Of a DNA stretch of 64,000 nt, positions 17,367-26,577 are shown piece by piece (position 1 is the first letter of the stretch; each line of letters begins with the position of its first letter). The notes beneath the pieces were generated by a model. That model had not been told where the DNA came from, searched no databases, and was given only the letters and a program-made list of their open reading frames with translations. The stretch covers positions 248,001 through 312,000 of the forward strand of contig JAKFUG010000003.1 of the NCBI GenBank assembly GCA_021732785.1, read 5' to 3'. This DNA comes from Planctomycetaceae bacterium. GTDB lineage: Bacteria; Planctomycetota; Planctomycetia; Planctomycetales; Planctomycetaceae. A program made the position numbers and the translations under genes.

Positions 17367-17388
17367 CCCAGGGATGGCAATCCCTGGG
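17367..17388. repeat. Short palindrome, family F
   Basis: The same 22-base core as at 14520, here between the methyltransferase remnant and the end of the convergent helicase gene; possibly a bidirectional transcript end. Confidence 0.75.
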
Positions 17389-17390
17389 CT

Positions 17391-19322
17391 TCACGCGGCT
17401 TCGGGGGGTTTCGGGCCGATGGTGCGGGTGCCTTTGCCGTGGCGCGCCTTCAGTTCAAATAAGCCGAAGATTTCGCTGGCGTTCAGGCTCAGCGAACGGT
17501 TGAGATTGTCTCCTTCGCCGAGAATCGTGGCGAAAAGCTCGCGCTTTTCCCGCAGGACGCGGTCGATTCGTTCTTCGATCGTATCTTTGCAGATGAACCG
17601 CGTGACGATCACCTGGCTCTTGCAGCCGATGCGGTGGGCGCGGTTGATCGCCTGATCTTCGATGGCCGGGTTCCACCACCGGTCGTACAGGAAGACATAG
17701 CCGGCGAATTGCAGATTCAGTCCGACGGCCCCGGTGCCGTAGCTCATCAGCAGAATATGCTTGTCGGGATCGTGTTTGAACTGGTCTAGGATCGGCTCGC
17801 GCTGCTTGGTGGGGACCCCCCCGTGGTAGACGAGGGCACCGTATGGCTCCATCCGAGAGGCCAGCCAGTCGATGGTTTTGGTCCACTGACTGAAGAGGAT
17901 GGCTTTGCCGCCGGAAGCGGCAATTTCTTCCATGTCTGCGTCCAGTCGGTCGAGCTTGGTGCTTTCATTGGTCAGCGGATCCCAGTTGGTGATTTGTTTC
18001 AACCGTAACACAAGTTCAAAGACGTGCTGGACGGAAATCTGGTCGCCGAGTTCGTTTAAGTGAACGATGCCCTCTTTTTCGGCCTGATCGTACGCATAGC
18101 GCTGACCGGGGCTGAGTTCGAGGATTTCGTCCCGGTCGAGCCGCGGCGGCATGTCTTTCATCACGAGGTCTTTAGTCCGCCGGAGAATGAACTCCTTGGC
18201 GAGCGTCTGCAACTGCTTCAAGTCGGGCGTGGCATTGGGCGGAACGACTTCAATGAATTCGTAGAGCGCCCCGAGTTCTTCCGGCCGGTTTTCGATGGGT
18301 GTTCCCGTGAGTGCCCAACTGCGACGACGCGGGAGCGCCCGCATCGTTTCCGCCGTGCGCGACGTCCGGTTCTTGATCCGTTGGGCTTCGTCGAGCACCA
18401 CCAGATCGAACTTGGGGAATGTTCCCTCTTCAAACGCGGCGAAGTCCCGCACCAGTGATTCATAGTTCGCAATGAGGACCGGTACGCCGGGCATCGTGTA
18501 AGTCAATTTGCGGCGATCGGTGTCCCCTTCGACAACCACGAACGGCAACTCTTCCGCCCAAGTGCGAAACTCGCGCTGCCAGTTCGGGAGTAGTGGTTTT
18601 GGGCAGACCAGCAGCACGCGCCGAGCTTGCCCACCTCGGACCAACAGCCGAATCGCGGTGATCGTCTGCATGGTCTTGCCGAGACCCATTTCATCTGCCA
18701 GCAACGCCGACGAACGCGAAAAGAGCCAGCCGATGCCTTCGTATTGATACGGAAACGGCTCGAACGGGATGATCAGCTCCTGCCCCGCGAGCCATGTTTG
18801 CAACGGCGGTTGCAGCAGATAAAACAACCGATCTTCGAGCGACAGCGAATCTTTGGGCGGCTTGATGCGGGTCAGCGGCTTCTTCGGCATCTCAACGCCG
18901 AGCAACTCCGCTTCCGTCGGACCGGCAGGAATGGCCGATTCGGGTTCCGGTTTGGGCGGCACAATCGGTCGCAGGTCTTCGTCCGGCTTCTTCTCCGCAG
19001 ACGGAAGAAAAGTCACCGCTTCCGGGAAAGTGAGACCGAACGTCAACACTTTCGGCTTCGGCGGCTTCCATCCCGATGCGTTCACCACCACGTGCAGGGA
19101 AACCGATTGCGGTTCCGCTTTGCTCCAGCGCTGTAGCGCGCTGTTCAACCCCGCGGCGTAAACATCGGTGCTGACAGAGAGATTGGTCGATTCGCAATCA
19201 ACCGTGATTTCATCGCCAGTGACCGGCAGGACATCGCTCGTGAAATGCGGACCGCGAACCACGTCGTCGCCCGTGACGGAGCGGGTTACCAAGCGATCGA
19301 CGCGTTCCGTCACATCATCCAT
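17391..19322 (-). CDS. SNF2-type DEAD/DEAH helicase
   Basis: A 643-residue superfamily 2 ATPase of the SNF2/RapA-like group. Helicase motifs in order are ADEMGLGKT (Walker A, about 209-217), [11 protein letters not shown] (DEAQ box, about 308-318), LTGTPIENR (motif III, about 338), a [12 protein letters not shown] segment, [18 protein letters not shown] (motif V) and INRAHRIG (motif VI). The N-terminal 150 residues are beta-rich and contain a proline-rich linker; no zinc-binding SWIM motif is visible. Such enzymes translocate on double-stranded DNA to remodel or recycle protein-DNA complexes. It stands alone; no restriction or defence genes are adjacent. Confidence 0.93.
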   Translation of the reverse strand: MDDVTERVDRLVTRSVTGDDVVRGPHFTSDVLPVTGDEITVDCESTNLSVSTDVYAAGLNSALQRWSKAEPQSVSLHVVVNASGWKPPKPKVLTFGLTFPEAVTFLPSAEKKPDEDLRPIVPPKPEPESAIPAGPTEAELLGVEMPKKPLTRIKPPKDSLSLEDRLFYLLQPPLQTWLAGQELIIPFEPFPYQYEGIGWLFSRSSALLADEMGLGKTMQTITAIRLLVRGGQARRVLLVCPKPLLPNWQREFRTWAEELPFVVVEGDTDRRKLTYTMPGVPVLIANYESLVRDFAAFEEGTFPKFDLVVLDEAQRIKNRTSRTAETMRALPRRRSWALTGTPIENRPEELGALYEFIEVVPPNATPDLKQLQTLAKEFILRRTKDLVMKDMPPRLDRDEILELSPGQRYAYDQAEKEGIVHLNELGDQISVQHVFELVLRLKQITNWDPLTNESTKLDRLDADMEEIAASGGKAILFSQWTKTIDWLASRMEPYGALVYHGGVPTKQREPILDQFKHDPDKHILLMSYGTGAVGLNLQFAGYVFLYDRWWNPAIEDQAINRAHRIGCKSQVIVTRFICKDTIEERIDRVLREKRELFATILGEGDNLNRSLSLNASEIFGLFELKARHGKGTRTIGPKPPEAA

Positions 19323-19360
19323 TAACCGTGTCCAACCTCGCGATCACCGGCGTCTTGAAC

Positions 19361-19447
19361 GTAGCCCTTTCGCTCCGCGACAGGTAAGCCGGTTCAGATC
19401 CCATCGGAATTTTCATCGGCTTTCCTGTCGCGGAGCGACAGGGCTAC
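19361..19447. repeat. Inverted repeat (GTAGCCCTTTCGCTCCGCGA type)
   Basis: GTAGCCCTTTCGCTCCGCGA followed by CAGG (19361-19384) pairs with CCTGTCGCGGAGCGACAGGG followed by CTAC (19424-19447); the loop is about 39 bases. It lies between two tandem minus-strand genes and is unlike the other families in this window. Confidence 0.85.
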
Positions 19448-19470
19448 TTTGGAAGAACGAGCGATTGGTG

Positions 19471-19995
19471 TCACGCCGAGCGTGCCGCCGGTCCCTTCAA
19501 CGTTTCCGTGAGCGCTTCGCGGATGCGCTCGAACGGCTCTTTCAAGTCCGCGGTATCAGGCACTTGCCCGGCCCGTTTCTGCACCGCGGCGCGATCGGCG
19601 GCAAATTCCAAATGAAACGCCAGCCATTGCTGCCCCACACGGAGGATCGTCTCATCGTCCCTCGCCGGTTTCGCAACGAAACTCGCGACGGGAATGTCGA
19701 CATGCGTGCGCAGATCGAGCAATTCGTCCGCTTCGATCAGCACGAGATGCGGCTTGACGCTCACTTTATCCAGCAGGGTACGGCCGATCACTTCCGCCAG
19801 CAAATACGGGCGCAGCGTGGGACCGTAGAGAATCTGCTGCGTGCGGTTCGGCTTCACGGGGGTCGTACACTGAAATTCCAACGGTCGGCCAAACCGATTG
19901 GTCACCAGCAATCCGCCCACTACCCCGCGTTCCGTATCCTCCACTGCCGCCAGAAACCCCAACCGAAACTGATCCTGAGCGTCCTTGCCCGACAT
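19471..19995 (-). CDS. Conserved hypothetical protein
   Basis: A 174-residue soluble protein I do not recognise by name. Its sequence has normal protein character (GFLAAVEDTERGVVGGLLVT, RTQQILYGPTLRPYLLAEVI, PHLVLIEADELLDLR), unlike the longer frame on the opposite strand. It is predicted alpha/beta in the N-terminal two thirds and helical at the C terminus. No signal peptide and no catalytic motif is evident. The ATG at 19995 is the first available. It may share a promoter with the downstream SNF2 gene, although an inverted repeat separates them. Confidence 0.65.
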   Translation of the reverse strand: MSGKDAQDQFRLGFLAAVEDTERGVVGGLLVTNRFGRPLEFQCTTPVKPNRTQQILYGPTLRPYLLAEVIGRTLLDKVSVKPHLVLIEADELLDLRTHVDIPVASFVAKPARDDETILRVGQQWLAFHLEFAADRAAVQKRAGQVPDTADLKEPFERIREALTETLKGPAARSA

Positions 19996-20591
19996 CCGTG
20001 TTCCTCAGTAGAGGTCGGTCGCGAGATTGCGGAAACTCCCGCAGACCAGTTAGAAACCCCACCAGACAAAGATCGGTCCAGCGGCGCAACGACTTGAACA
20101 TAGACAGTGTCTGGACGGAATCTCTTGCGTTCCGCAATACCGATGCGGTTCAGTAACCTACTATTGGCAAACAATTTGCGATTTTGCGGCAGGGTCTTTT
20201 GCGAGAGAGGCAGGGGGGACTCAACTCTCAGGCCACGGCGGGATGAATGGATGTCAATGTTTCTCTACTCTATAGAACCAAAACTTTCATGATGCTTTCA
20301 CAGAGAAAACGAGTGCGTTTTGAGGTGGACGACGCACTTCGCACGGATCCATGTGAAATACTTGGAAGTAGATTAGCATGAGATACCGGGGTGGGGATTG
20401 CGTGGGACTTTCTACTCACGGCGGAACGTTTTTTGCAGATTGCCGTAGCGGCGCGCGGAGTAGCGCAGCATGATGGGAATTGCTGTCAGTTGATCGTCGC
20501 CACCGACATACGCCGGAAGGACCAATCTGGCTTCGTCTTTGCCTTGATCAACTAAGCGGAATCGAAAACTCAAAACGGAGGAGCGATAACG
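19996..20591. other. Intergenic region, AT-richer than the surroundings
   Basis: About 596 bases with no convincing gene. Base composition drops toward AT from about 20110 onward, and that character persists to about 24450. It should hold the promoter of the inhibitor-protease pair. I see no repeat element of the families found elsewhere. Confidence 0.5.
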
Positions 20592-21074
20592 ATGTTCCCA
20601 AATTCTTGGAAGCATATGATCTTGGCAATTGCACTTTGTGCCATCAGCGCTGTGGCGATCGGGTTTGCGGAGGACTCTCCGCAAAAAAACAACCGAGTCT
20701 CGCTCTCGATGGAAGAGGCGCGGCTGACAAAGGACCCTCTCAAGAGCGACCCCATTCTGATCTCCAAGACCATTGCGGCCGCTCCGGGTGATGTGATCGA
20801 AATTTCGCTGGAAGTCGGTGCCGGAGTCCCGTATCGATGGTTGTGCTTGGAACCATCCTCGGAGAACTTCGTGAGTGTCATTCGTGAGCGTGATCAGGCT
20901 AAGCAAACGCAGATCGGAACCGGAGGGACGGAAAACGCCATTTGGCGGGCCACCGTCGGGAAAGGAGGTTCACTCGTTTTTGTCTGGGGACAGGTACAAG
21001 GTGATCCCAAGACAAAGAAACTGATGATCGCCGAGCCACGCCGGGCACTCATTGTGACTACGGTTTCTCGTTGA
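20592..21074 (+). CDS. Probable exported chagasin-like (I42) cysteine-protease inhibitor
   Basis: A 160-residue protein with a signal peptide (about 1-26, ending AVAIGFAE). The mature part fits the chagasin / I42 inhibitor layout: GDVIEISLEVGAGVPYRWLC where the family has NPTTGYxW, a central GTGGTENAIW where it has a GxGG turn, then a beta strand LVFVWGQV and a terminal RRALIVTTV strand. The canonical NPTTG loop is replaced by VGAGVPYRW and no RPW motif is present, so the match is of fold and order, not identity. It lies 60 bases upstream of a papain-family protease in the same direction. GGAGGAG precedes the ATG. Assignment as an inhibitor is inference. Confidence 0.55.
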   Translation: MFPNSWKHMILAIALCAISAVAIGFAEDSPQKNNRVSLSMEEARLTKDPLKSDPILISKTIAAAPGDVIEISLEVGAGVPYRWLCLEPSSENFVSVIRERDQAKQTQIGTGGTENAIWRATVGKGGSLVFVWGQVQGDPKTKKLMIAEPRRALIVTTVSR

Positions 21075-21134
21075 ATGGCCCGAACTTGTGTTCAGGCCAC
21101 ATGCCCTTCATTCTTGATCAGGAATTGAGTAATA

Positions 21135-22568
21135 ATGATGACAGGTGCAATTCATTTGTTGCGACACACACCGCTGGTTGCAGCCGCGTTCGTAGTCGCC
21201 TTTAGCATAGCTGGCATTGGCGATGCCCAGGCACCGGCCGCAAAAAAAATTGATCCGGCTGCTCTTCAGCAAGTGGGTGCGACACCGAACGTCGCTCTGG
21301 ATTTAATCAAGCAGAATTATAGAGACCGGGTCAAAAATCTCAATATTTCGCAAGAAGCTCAAAACGAGCTGATCGGTAAAATGGTAATAAATCCAAAGCT
21401 GCAAGCGGTGCAGGATCAGATGAAAGTCATCATGACCCGCCAACTCGATGCAAATCGTCCATTGGTGGGAGCAGGGGTGGCCGACAACGCGGAAGCTCAA
21501 AAGCAACTTCGAAAAGCCGCTTTCAAAGAAGTGATCCGCAAGTCTTTCGCTGGGGTCGTGGTCCCGCCGGACCTGCTGCGGACGGAGCAAAGCAAGATTC
21601 AAGTTGGTACCTCACCGCGAATCATCCCGAAAGTTGGCGCTGGCATCGTCGCGCCGCCCGTCGTCAACCCAGCCACGTTCGATTGGCGTGACACGGGAGT
21701 CGTTCCGTCCGTCGTTCGCAACCAGGATGACTGCCAAACCTGCTGGGCCTTCTCCGCTGTGGGAGTGGCAGAGTGCAGTCTCATGATCCAGTCGGCGGCC
21801 AACACATTCGCTGCGACGAAGCCGGATTTTTCAGAGCAATTCGTGGTCAGCGCGATGGGCCGGACTTGTCAGAATAGAGGGCATTACACCGAAGCCTGGG
21901 ACCAAGTCTTAAAAGCTGCGGATGGTATTCCCGACGAGGGGACAACACCTGTGTCCCCTAATCCCCATCGTATTGGAGCATGGGGTCTGGTCAATAGCAC
22001 ATCGCTCATTCCTACGAACGAGGAAATGAAGACCGCGCTCCGCGAACATGGCCCGTTAGCCGTGTGCATGGACGTGGAAGAAGCGTTTATGGCCGTGGCT
22101 TCAATGGATCCCTATGCCGGTGAGTCTAATGACGAACGGCGCGGTGTCGACCATGCAGTCATTCTCGTCGGCTGGACAAACGATGGCTGGATTATTCGTA
22201 ATTCCTGGGGGCCAACGTACGGTCTGAACGGCTACCAGGTCGTGGCCTTTAACACGATGAACATCGGTTATACGGCCGCTTGGGCAACATACGGCTTGAA
22301 TGGGACTGTTGTGACGCAAAACAAGGCTAACTTGACTGCGACGAAGTCCGAATTGCTGGGCGATGAAAAGTCCCAGAAAATCTGGCGCAATCTCGCGATC
22401 TACCAAGCAAAGCTCTCCGCGGCAGGTCAAGTCACCGATGCAAATCTATTTGACTTGCGTCCCGGTTCATTGCGAGCGGAAACGCGTGAAGTCCCACGAG
22501 CCACCGAGGCAAATCGACCTTTTCTCAAGACAAAAGCAGAGGTCGAGAAGGAATGGCCGTCGCCATAA
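21135..22568 (+). CDS. Exported papain-family (C1) cysteine protease
   Basis: A 477-residue protein with a signal peptide (about 1-31), a prodomain-like helical region (about 40-175) and a C1 peptidase domain. Active-site residues are Gln197 and Cys203 in RNQDDCQTCWAFS, His340 in VDHAVILVGW and Asn356 in IIRNSWGPTYGLNGY. C200 matches the disulphide cysteine of papain. A C-terminal tail of about 95 residues follows the catalytic domain. It is expected to degrade proteins outside the cytoplasm after removal of the prodomain. It is preceded by the chagasin-like gene, suggesting a protease-inhibitor pair. Confidence 0.9.
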   Translation: MMTGAIHLLRHTPLVAAAFVVAFSIAGIGDAQAPAAKKIDPAALQQVGATPNVALDLIKQNYRDRVKNLNISQEAQNELIGKMVINPKLQAVQDQMKVIMTRQLDANRPLVGAGVADNAEAQKQLRKAAFKEVIRKSFAGVVVPPDLLRTEQSKIQVGTSPRIIPKVGAGIVAPPVVNPATFDWRDTGVVPSVVRNQDDCQTCWAFSAVGVAECSLMIQSAANTFAATKPDFSEQFVVSAMGRTCQNRGHYTEAWDQVLKAADGIPDEGTTPVSPNPHRIGAWGLVNSTSLIPTNEEMKTALREHGPLAVCMDVEEAFMAVASMDPYAGESNDERRGVDHAVILVGWTNDGWIIRNSWGPTYGLNGYQVVAFNTMNIGYTAAWATYGLNGTVVTQNKANLTATKSELLGDEKSQKIWRNLAIYQAKLSAAGQVTDANLFDLRPGSLRAETREVPRATEANRPFLKTKAEVEKEWPSP

Positions 22569-22621
22569 AATGAAATCATAGAGTTGGATTGAATGACGGT
22601 TTCGTGCGGTTTCTCATGTGC

Positions 22622-22660
22622 AAAAAGGAGTTGCAAAGCCCTTTGGCTCTGCAACTCCTT
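22622..22660. terminator. Bidirectional hairpin terminator
   Basis: AAGGAGTTGCA / TGCAACTCCTT with an inner AGCC / GGCT and a CTTT loop. It lies between the convergent protease (ends 22568) and coiled-coil (ends 22686) genes. The minus-strand transcript would end in TTTTT (22622-22626). Confidence 0.8.
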
Positions 22661-22685
22661 TCGCACTGAGGCGCTGTAAAATCAC

Positions 22686-23561
22686 TTACTTCTTGGCACT
22701 CCAGTCGCCGAAATTGTCGCTGCTGGCTGTCGAAACCGGAGCAGCCGACAGCCCCATACGGCCACGTCCCTGAACAGGATGCGACGCCGCCTTGGCGGGT
22801 AGGGACGGTGCCCGCTTCAAAACGACCGTGGGTTCTGCGGGTTCTTCATAGGAGGCCGTCTGATACTTTGGGGCCTGCGGACGCGGCACTGGTCGCGAGG
22901 ACTTTACCACCGACCCCGACGTGATGGGCGGTTTCGAGGCATTTTCCACGGGTGCCACGGTCAACGCCGCGTTCATCATTGTCCGTTGCTCTTCTTTCAA
23001 CTGAGTGAGCTGCGCTTCCAGTGCTTCCAAACGGGCGAGCTTCTCATTCAGTTCGCGCAATTGGGCATCGAGACTCGCGTGTGGCGCAGCGCAAGCGGGT
23101 GGACAGTAAGGAGCACACGGTTTGTTGCACGCGGGAGCTCCAACTTTGGGGCTAGCTCCCACATCCGGTGGCGCTTCACCCACGTTACTCAGTTCCAACG
23201 CCGGTTCATCGATCAAAGGGCTCAAGGTCGTCCCGAATATCTTCATCGCATCATGTCGAACGTGGAATAGCGAGGGGAGTTCCAGATTCGGGAGAGTGAT
23301 CCGAACTTCGGGAATGTGTAGAGTGGGCCCGCGAATTCCCAACGAGTTCGACTCGCCGGCAGCCGAACCGGGCGCTGGACCACGGACAAATCGCTCATTC
23401 GTTTTCGGCGGAGCCCCCACACTCGGTGGGGGCGTTCCCACATTCGGCGTGGGAACGCAAGTGGATGGAGTGCAGTAAGGTTGTGGGACGGCGCATTGCT
23501 GTGCGCTACCGACTGACGAGCACAATGCAACAGCGCCAAATATTGGCAGCAATAGACGCAT
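22686..23561 (-). CDS. Exported proline-rich coiled-coil protein
   Basis: A 291-residue protein with a cleavable signal peptide (about 1-20, LCSSVGSAQQ). Residues about 36-52 and 126-142 contain two related Pro/Gly/Val segments (PNVGTPPPSVGAPP and SNVGEAPPDVGASP), then a cysteine-rich patch (CNKPCAPYCPPACAAP). A strong coiled coil follows (LDAQLRELNEKLARLEALEA, about 163-195), and the C terminus is low complexity. The ribosome binding site AAGGAA lies 9 bases before the ATG. The cysteine patch suggests disulphide bonding or metal contact outside the cytoplasm. Function unknown. The Pro/Gly/Val segments look like translated intergenic repeats (see findings). Confidence 0.75.
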   Translation of the reverse strand: MRLLLPIFGAVALCSSVGSAQQCAVPQPYCTPSTCVPTPNVGTPPPSVGAPPKTNERFVRGPAPGSAAGESNSLGIRGPTLHIPEVRITLPNLELPSLFHVRHDAMKIFGTTLSPLIDEPALELSNVGEAPPDVGASPKVGAPACNKPCAPYCPPACAAPHASLDAQLRELNEKLARLEALEAQLTQLKEEQRTMMNAALTVAPVENASKPPITSGSVVKSSRPVPRPQAPKYQTASYEEPAEPTVVLKRAPSLPAKAASHPVQGRGRMGLSAAPVSTASSDNFGDWSAKK

Positions 23562-23688
23562 GAATTGATTCCTTTCAAACAGAATCCCTGTGAGGCGTTA
23601 ATGCCATATCGCTAGAAGAAGGACATTCCCGATCCACGCTCAGGCCTAACCCCACAATTACATGCGTGGCAACATCCTTCTTTGGGAA

Positions 23689-24060
23689 CTAGTTCCTTTC
23701 CTGGAGCAGCGTCGTCAATACACGGAGCTGTTCCTTGATGATCTGAACATCGCGGTCCAACTCCTCGACGCGCTTCTCAGTGTTACTAGACGCGACCGGA
23801 ACCGGAGGGACTTCATCCTTCTTCGCCGCGCGTTCTCCCCGCTGGTTGGAAATAACCGCCGGAACACCCACCGCAGTCCTCGCACGCGGCGCGGCCGGAG
23901 GAACCAGACAGGACAAACAGCTTTTCTTTTCCGGCTTGCAAGCAGATTCTTCGTTTGACTCGGCGCAGGTGCTTTTCGAGAACAGACCCGCGTCTAGACT
24001 CATCGGGGCGCCAGCTAACGCGAGCATCGCGATCGCCACAAGACTTTTTCGCCGAAACAC
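23689..24060 (-). CDS. Small exported coiled-coil protein
   Basis: A 123-residue protein with a signal peptide (about 1-24, MLALAGAPMSLDAG), a cysteine-containing middle (ACKPEKKSCLSCLVPP) and a C-terminal helix with heptad pattern (EKRVEELDRDVQIIKEQLRV). It starts with GTG at 24060 preceded by a near-perfect AAGGAGG, the best ribosome binding site in the region, so it is probably well translated. It shares exported, Cys-patch and coiled-coil architecture with the protein at 22686, which lies downstream in the same direction, and the two may act together. No known family. Confidence 0.75.
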   Translation of the reverse strand: MFRRKSLVAIAMLALAGAPMSLDAGLFSKSTCAESNEESACKPEKKSCLSCLVPPAAPRARTAVGVPAVISNQRGERAAKKDEVPPVPVASSNTEKRVEELDRDVQIIKEQLRVLTTLLQERN

Positions 24061-24500
24061 GGCTACCTCCTTAGATCACATAGTTGTTTGGGCATGCGTG
24101 TCCACAGTCCGTGGAACGGCTCTGTTCAGTCATCGTAAAAAAAGCTGCAGAATGCACATTCCCAGACAATTCGTTTGGACGAAATCATCGGGATTATTGT
24201 GATCAAGCGTTGGGACCGCTGAATCCCTTACATCTTTCCAGTTCGGACTTGAGCGCTCCCGCAAACGCCGTGAAACGGATACTACCAGGCAAATTTGTTC
24301 AAGTTTGACTGAACTGAAGCTTCATTTTCCTGACTCCAAGCACAGCGGCTCTCCTTCCGCAGTTCAATCCGGATTGCATGTCGCGAAGGACTCTTTTTCC
24401 TGCGATAGTGATCAAGTTACCGAATCGTCCTGTTGTGTCACGTGGGCGTGGCTCGTCGGTGGTGTTCGCATTCTTTGGAGGATGCATAGAGGTGGTCGTC
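24061..24500. other. Divergent intergenic region, no gene seen
   Basis: 440 bases between the divergent coiled-coil gene and the amidohydrolase. It is AT-rich in its left half. The open frame entering the amidohydrolase from 24378 lacks coding character. It should contain both promoters; I see nothing else. Confidence 0.5.
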
Positions 24501-25742
24501 ATGGAATCATGGACAGTTCGCGCGAAATGGATCATCCCGGTCGATGGCCGTCCGATTGAAGGCGGCAGCTTGTCTCTTCAGGGCGGCCGAATTGTTGCGG
24601 TCGGCGAAGGGCGGGGTGGAGACACGATCGATCTCGGCGAAGTCGCGATTGTCCCCGGATTTGTGAATGCGCACACGCATCTCGAATTCAGTGCGTTGCC
24701 TGTGCCGTTGTCGCCGGGGTTGCCGTTTACGGAGTGGTTGCAGCGGGTCATTCAATATCGGCGGGAACATCCCGGTATCGTGCGTGAGGCGATTCAAGCC
24801 GGGTTGAAAGAGGCCGTGGCGAGTGGGACGACGCTGATTGGTGAGATCGCGACAACAGGCTGGTCGCCGCGGGATTATCATCTCGGTGAGGGCCCGGTCT
24901 CGGTGGGTCCGCGGGTGGTGCTGTTTCAGGAATTGCTGGGTTTGTCCCCGGAGCGGATTGAGCCGCTCTGTGCGCTGGCCGACGCCCATCTGAGCGAAGA
25001 AGCCGACGGACCGATCGAACGCCGGATGCTAAGCCCGCATGCGCCGTACAGTGTTCATCCCCAGGTATTGGACCATGCGATTTCGCAGACGGCACCGCAT
25101 CGGGGGCGGACGTTGGCGATCCATCTCGCAGAGACGGCGGCCGAACGGGAATTGCTCGAAACCGGCGGCGGTGAGTTCCGCGAATTTCTCGAACGGATGG
25201 GGGTCTGGCAACCGGGTTTGTTTGGCAATCGGCCGTATCTCGACCTCCTGGAATCGCTAGGCGATTTGCCGCGCGGATTGATCGTGCATGGCAATGACCT
25301 GCGCGACAAAGAACTCATGCGGCTCGCACAGTTTCCGCATTTGACGACGGTGTATTGTCCGCGGACGCATGCGGCATTCGGTCACCCGCCCCATCCGTGG
25401 TTGACGCTCCTCTCGCTCGGAGGGACCGTCGCGATTGGAACCGATAGCCGCGCGTCCAATCCCGATCTCAGCCTGTGGAATGAGCTGCAGTTTCTGGCCG
25501 AACGTTTCCCTGGTGTGCCGCATCACACGTTGTTGAAGTTGGGAACTTGGGCCGGTGCGACTGCCTTGGGATTGCGGTCGGAGTGCGGCAGCCTCACGCC
25601 GGGCAAGCGGGCCGATTTGGCGGTGATCGAATTGCGCGACCCGGCGTTCCGCGATCCCAACTTCGATTTGTTCGCCCCCGGCAATCGCGTGATCGGCACC
25701 ATGATCGGCGGCGAATGGGCGGTGGATCCCACAGTGCGGTAA
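24501..25742 (+). CDS. Amidohydrolase of the TrzN/MtaD/SsnA deaminase group
   Basis: A 413-residue cytoplasmic amidohydrolase. It has the small beta domain (WTVRAKWIIPVDGRPIEGGS), PGFVNAHTHLEFS with the HxH metal pair, IHLAETAAERELL carrying a His and Glu, IVHGNDL, and GTDSRASNPDLSLWNEL with the metal aspartate; the C-terminal GKRADLAVIEL strand closes the beta domain. The group deaminates purine, pterin or aminofutalosine-type substrates; aminodeoxyfutalosine deaminase of the menaquinone pathway is a candidate, but no mqn gene is nearby. The ATG at 24501 has GAGGTGG 6 bases upstream and is preferred to 24378. Confidence 0.85.
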   Translation: MESWTVRAKWIIPVDGRPIEGGSLSLQGGRIVAVGEGRGGDTIDLGEVAIVPGFVNAHTHLEFSALPVPLSPGLPFTEWLQRVIQYRREHPGIVREAIQAGLKEAVASGTTLIGEIATTGWSPRDYHLGEGPVSVGPRVVLFQELLGLSPERIEPLCALADAHLSEEADGPIERRMLSPHAPYSVHPQVLDHAISQTAPHRGRTLAIHLAETAAERELLETGGGEFREFLERMGVWQPGLFGNRPYLDLLESLGDLPRGLIVHGNDLRDKELMRLAQFPHLTTVYCPRTHAAFGHPPHPWLTLLSLGGTVAIGTDSRASNPDLSLWNELQFLAERFPGVPHHTLLKLGTWAGATALGLRSECGSLTPGKRADLAVIELRDPAFRDPNFDLFAPGNRVIGTMIGGEWAVDPTVR

Positions 25743-25751
25743 GTTGCTGTC

Positions 25752-26450
25752 TCAGCAAAAGTCGAAGCATTCCACGTGTGTAGAACTTCCATTCCACATC
25801 ACGCTTGCCGCGTAGTTCTCTGCGGGAGAAACGGAGTCCATCTGCCAGTGGTGTGGTGCATCAGGATCGTTGTCGACGGCCAACAACTGTGGCGGAAGTG
25901 CCGGGTCACCTTGCACACTAAAACTGGCCAGCGGGAATGACAGCCCGCGTCCGAGCGCTTTGATGAACGCTTCTTTTCCCGTCCAGATGCGATAGAAGCC
26001 GGCGAGTTGTTTGTCCGCGGGAAGTGAATCCAGTGTGGCGACCTCGCGCGGTGAATAAAATCGGCGGGCCAACCCCTCCCAGGTAGTCCGCGGGTCCATC
26101 CGTTCCACATCAATGCCCAGTTCGCCGGTCGCACTGATGACGATCAGGCCCCAGTCGTGCGAGTGGGAAACATTGAACGCGGGGGCGTGGGGATCGTCCT
26201 TGAGTTCCGGCTTGCCATGTTCGCCATATTGGAATTGCAGTGCCGCGGGATCGCATACGAGCCAGTGTCCCAGCAACGTGCGTAGGGCGTGACGGCAGCG
26301 AACGAGCCGAATCCGCGGTTCCTCGAATTTGAACCGTTCCGCCCGCGCCCGCTCATCGGGCGCGAGCAACGACCATTCAACGTCATCGAGCGGACGGTCG
26401 ATTTCCAGCGGGATCCGCCAGACCGCCACCGCATTCCGGTCGAGCGACAT
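25752..26450 (-). CDS. 4'-phosphopantetheinyl transferase, Sfp type
   Basis: A 232-residue enzyme that moves the phosphopantetheine arm from CoA onto carrier-protein serines. Motifs are FNVSHSHDWGLI (motif 1), LGIDVERMDP (magnesium-binding D and E), and FYRIWTGKEAFIKALGRGLS (WxxKEA..K), all intact. Length is normal for Sfp-type enzymes. The long frame extends upstream to 26696 but that part overlaps the next gene and has no domain, so the ATG at 26450 is chosen. No polyketide or peptide synthase is visible, so it may serve fatty-acid ACP or a distant cluster. Confidence 0.93.
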   Translation of the reverse strand: MSLDRNAVAVWRIPLEIDRPLDDVEWSLLAPDERARAERFKFEEPRIRLVRCRHALRTLLGHWLVCDPAALQFQYGEHGKPELKDDPHAPAFNVSHSHDWGLIVISATGELGIDVERMDPRTTWEGLARRFYSPREVATLDSLPADKQLAGFYRIWTGKEAFIKALGRGLSFPLASFSVQGDPALPPQLLAVDNDPDAPHHWQMDSVSPAENYAASVMWNGSSTHVECFDFC

Positions 26451-26577
26451 CACATTCCGCGGTCGCCAGTCCGGCAGAGCCAAAATCGCAATCCATTCGC
26501 TTGAAGTCGCTTCACGAAAACACCCCGGCAGGATCGTCGCCTCCGGGGTGTAAAGATTCCATCGGTCAGTTGGTTTG

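Noticed and set aside
19168-20097. 309-codon open frame on the plus strand
   Set aside because: Overlaps the end of the SNF2 gene region and the hypothetical gene at 19471-19995; its composition is Arg/His-rich shadow-like.
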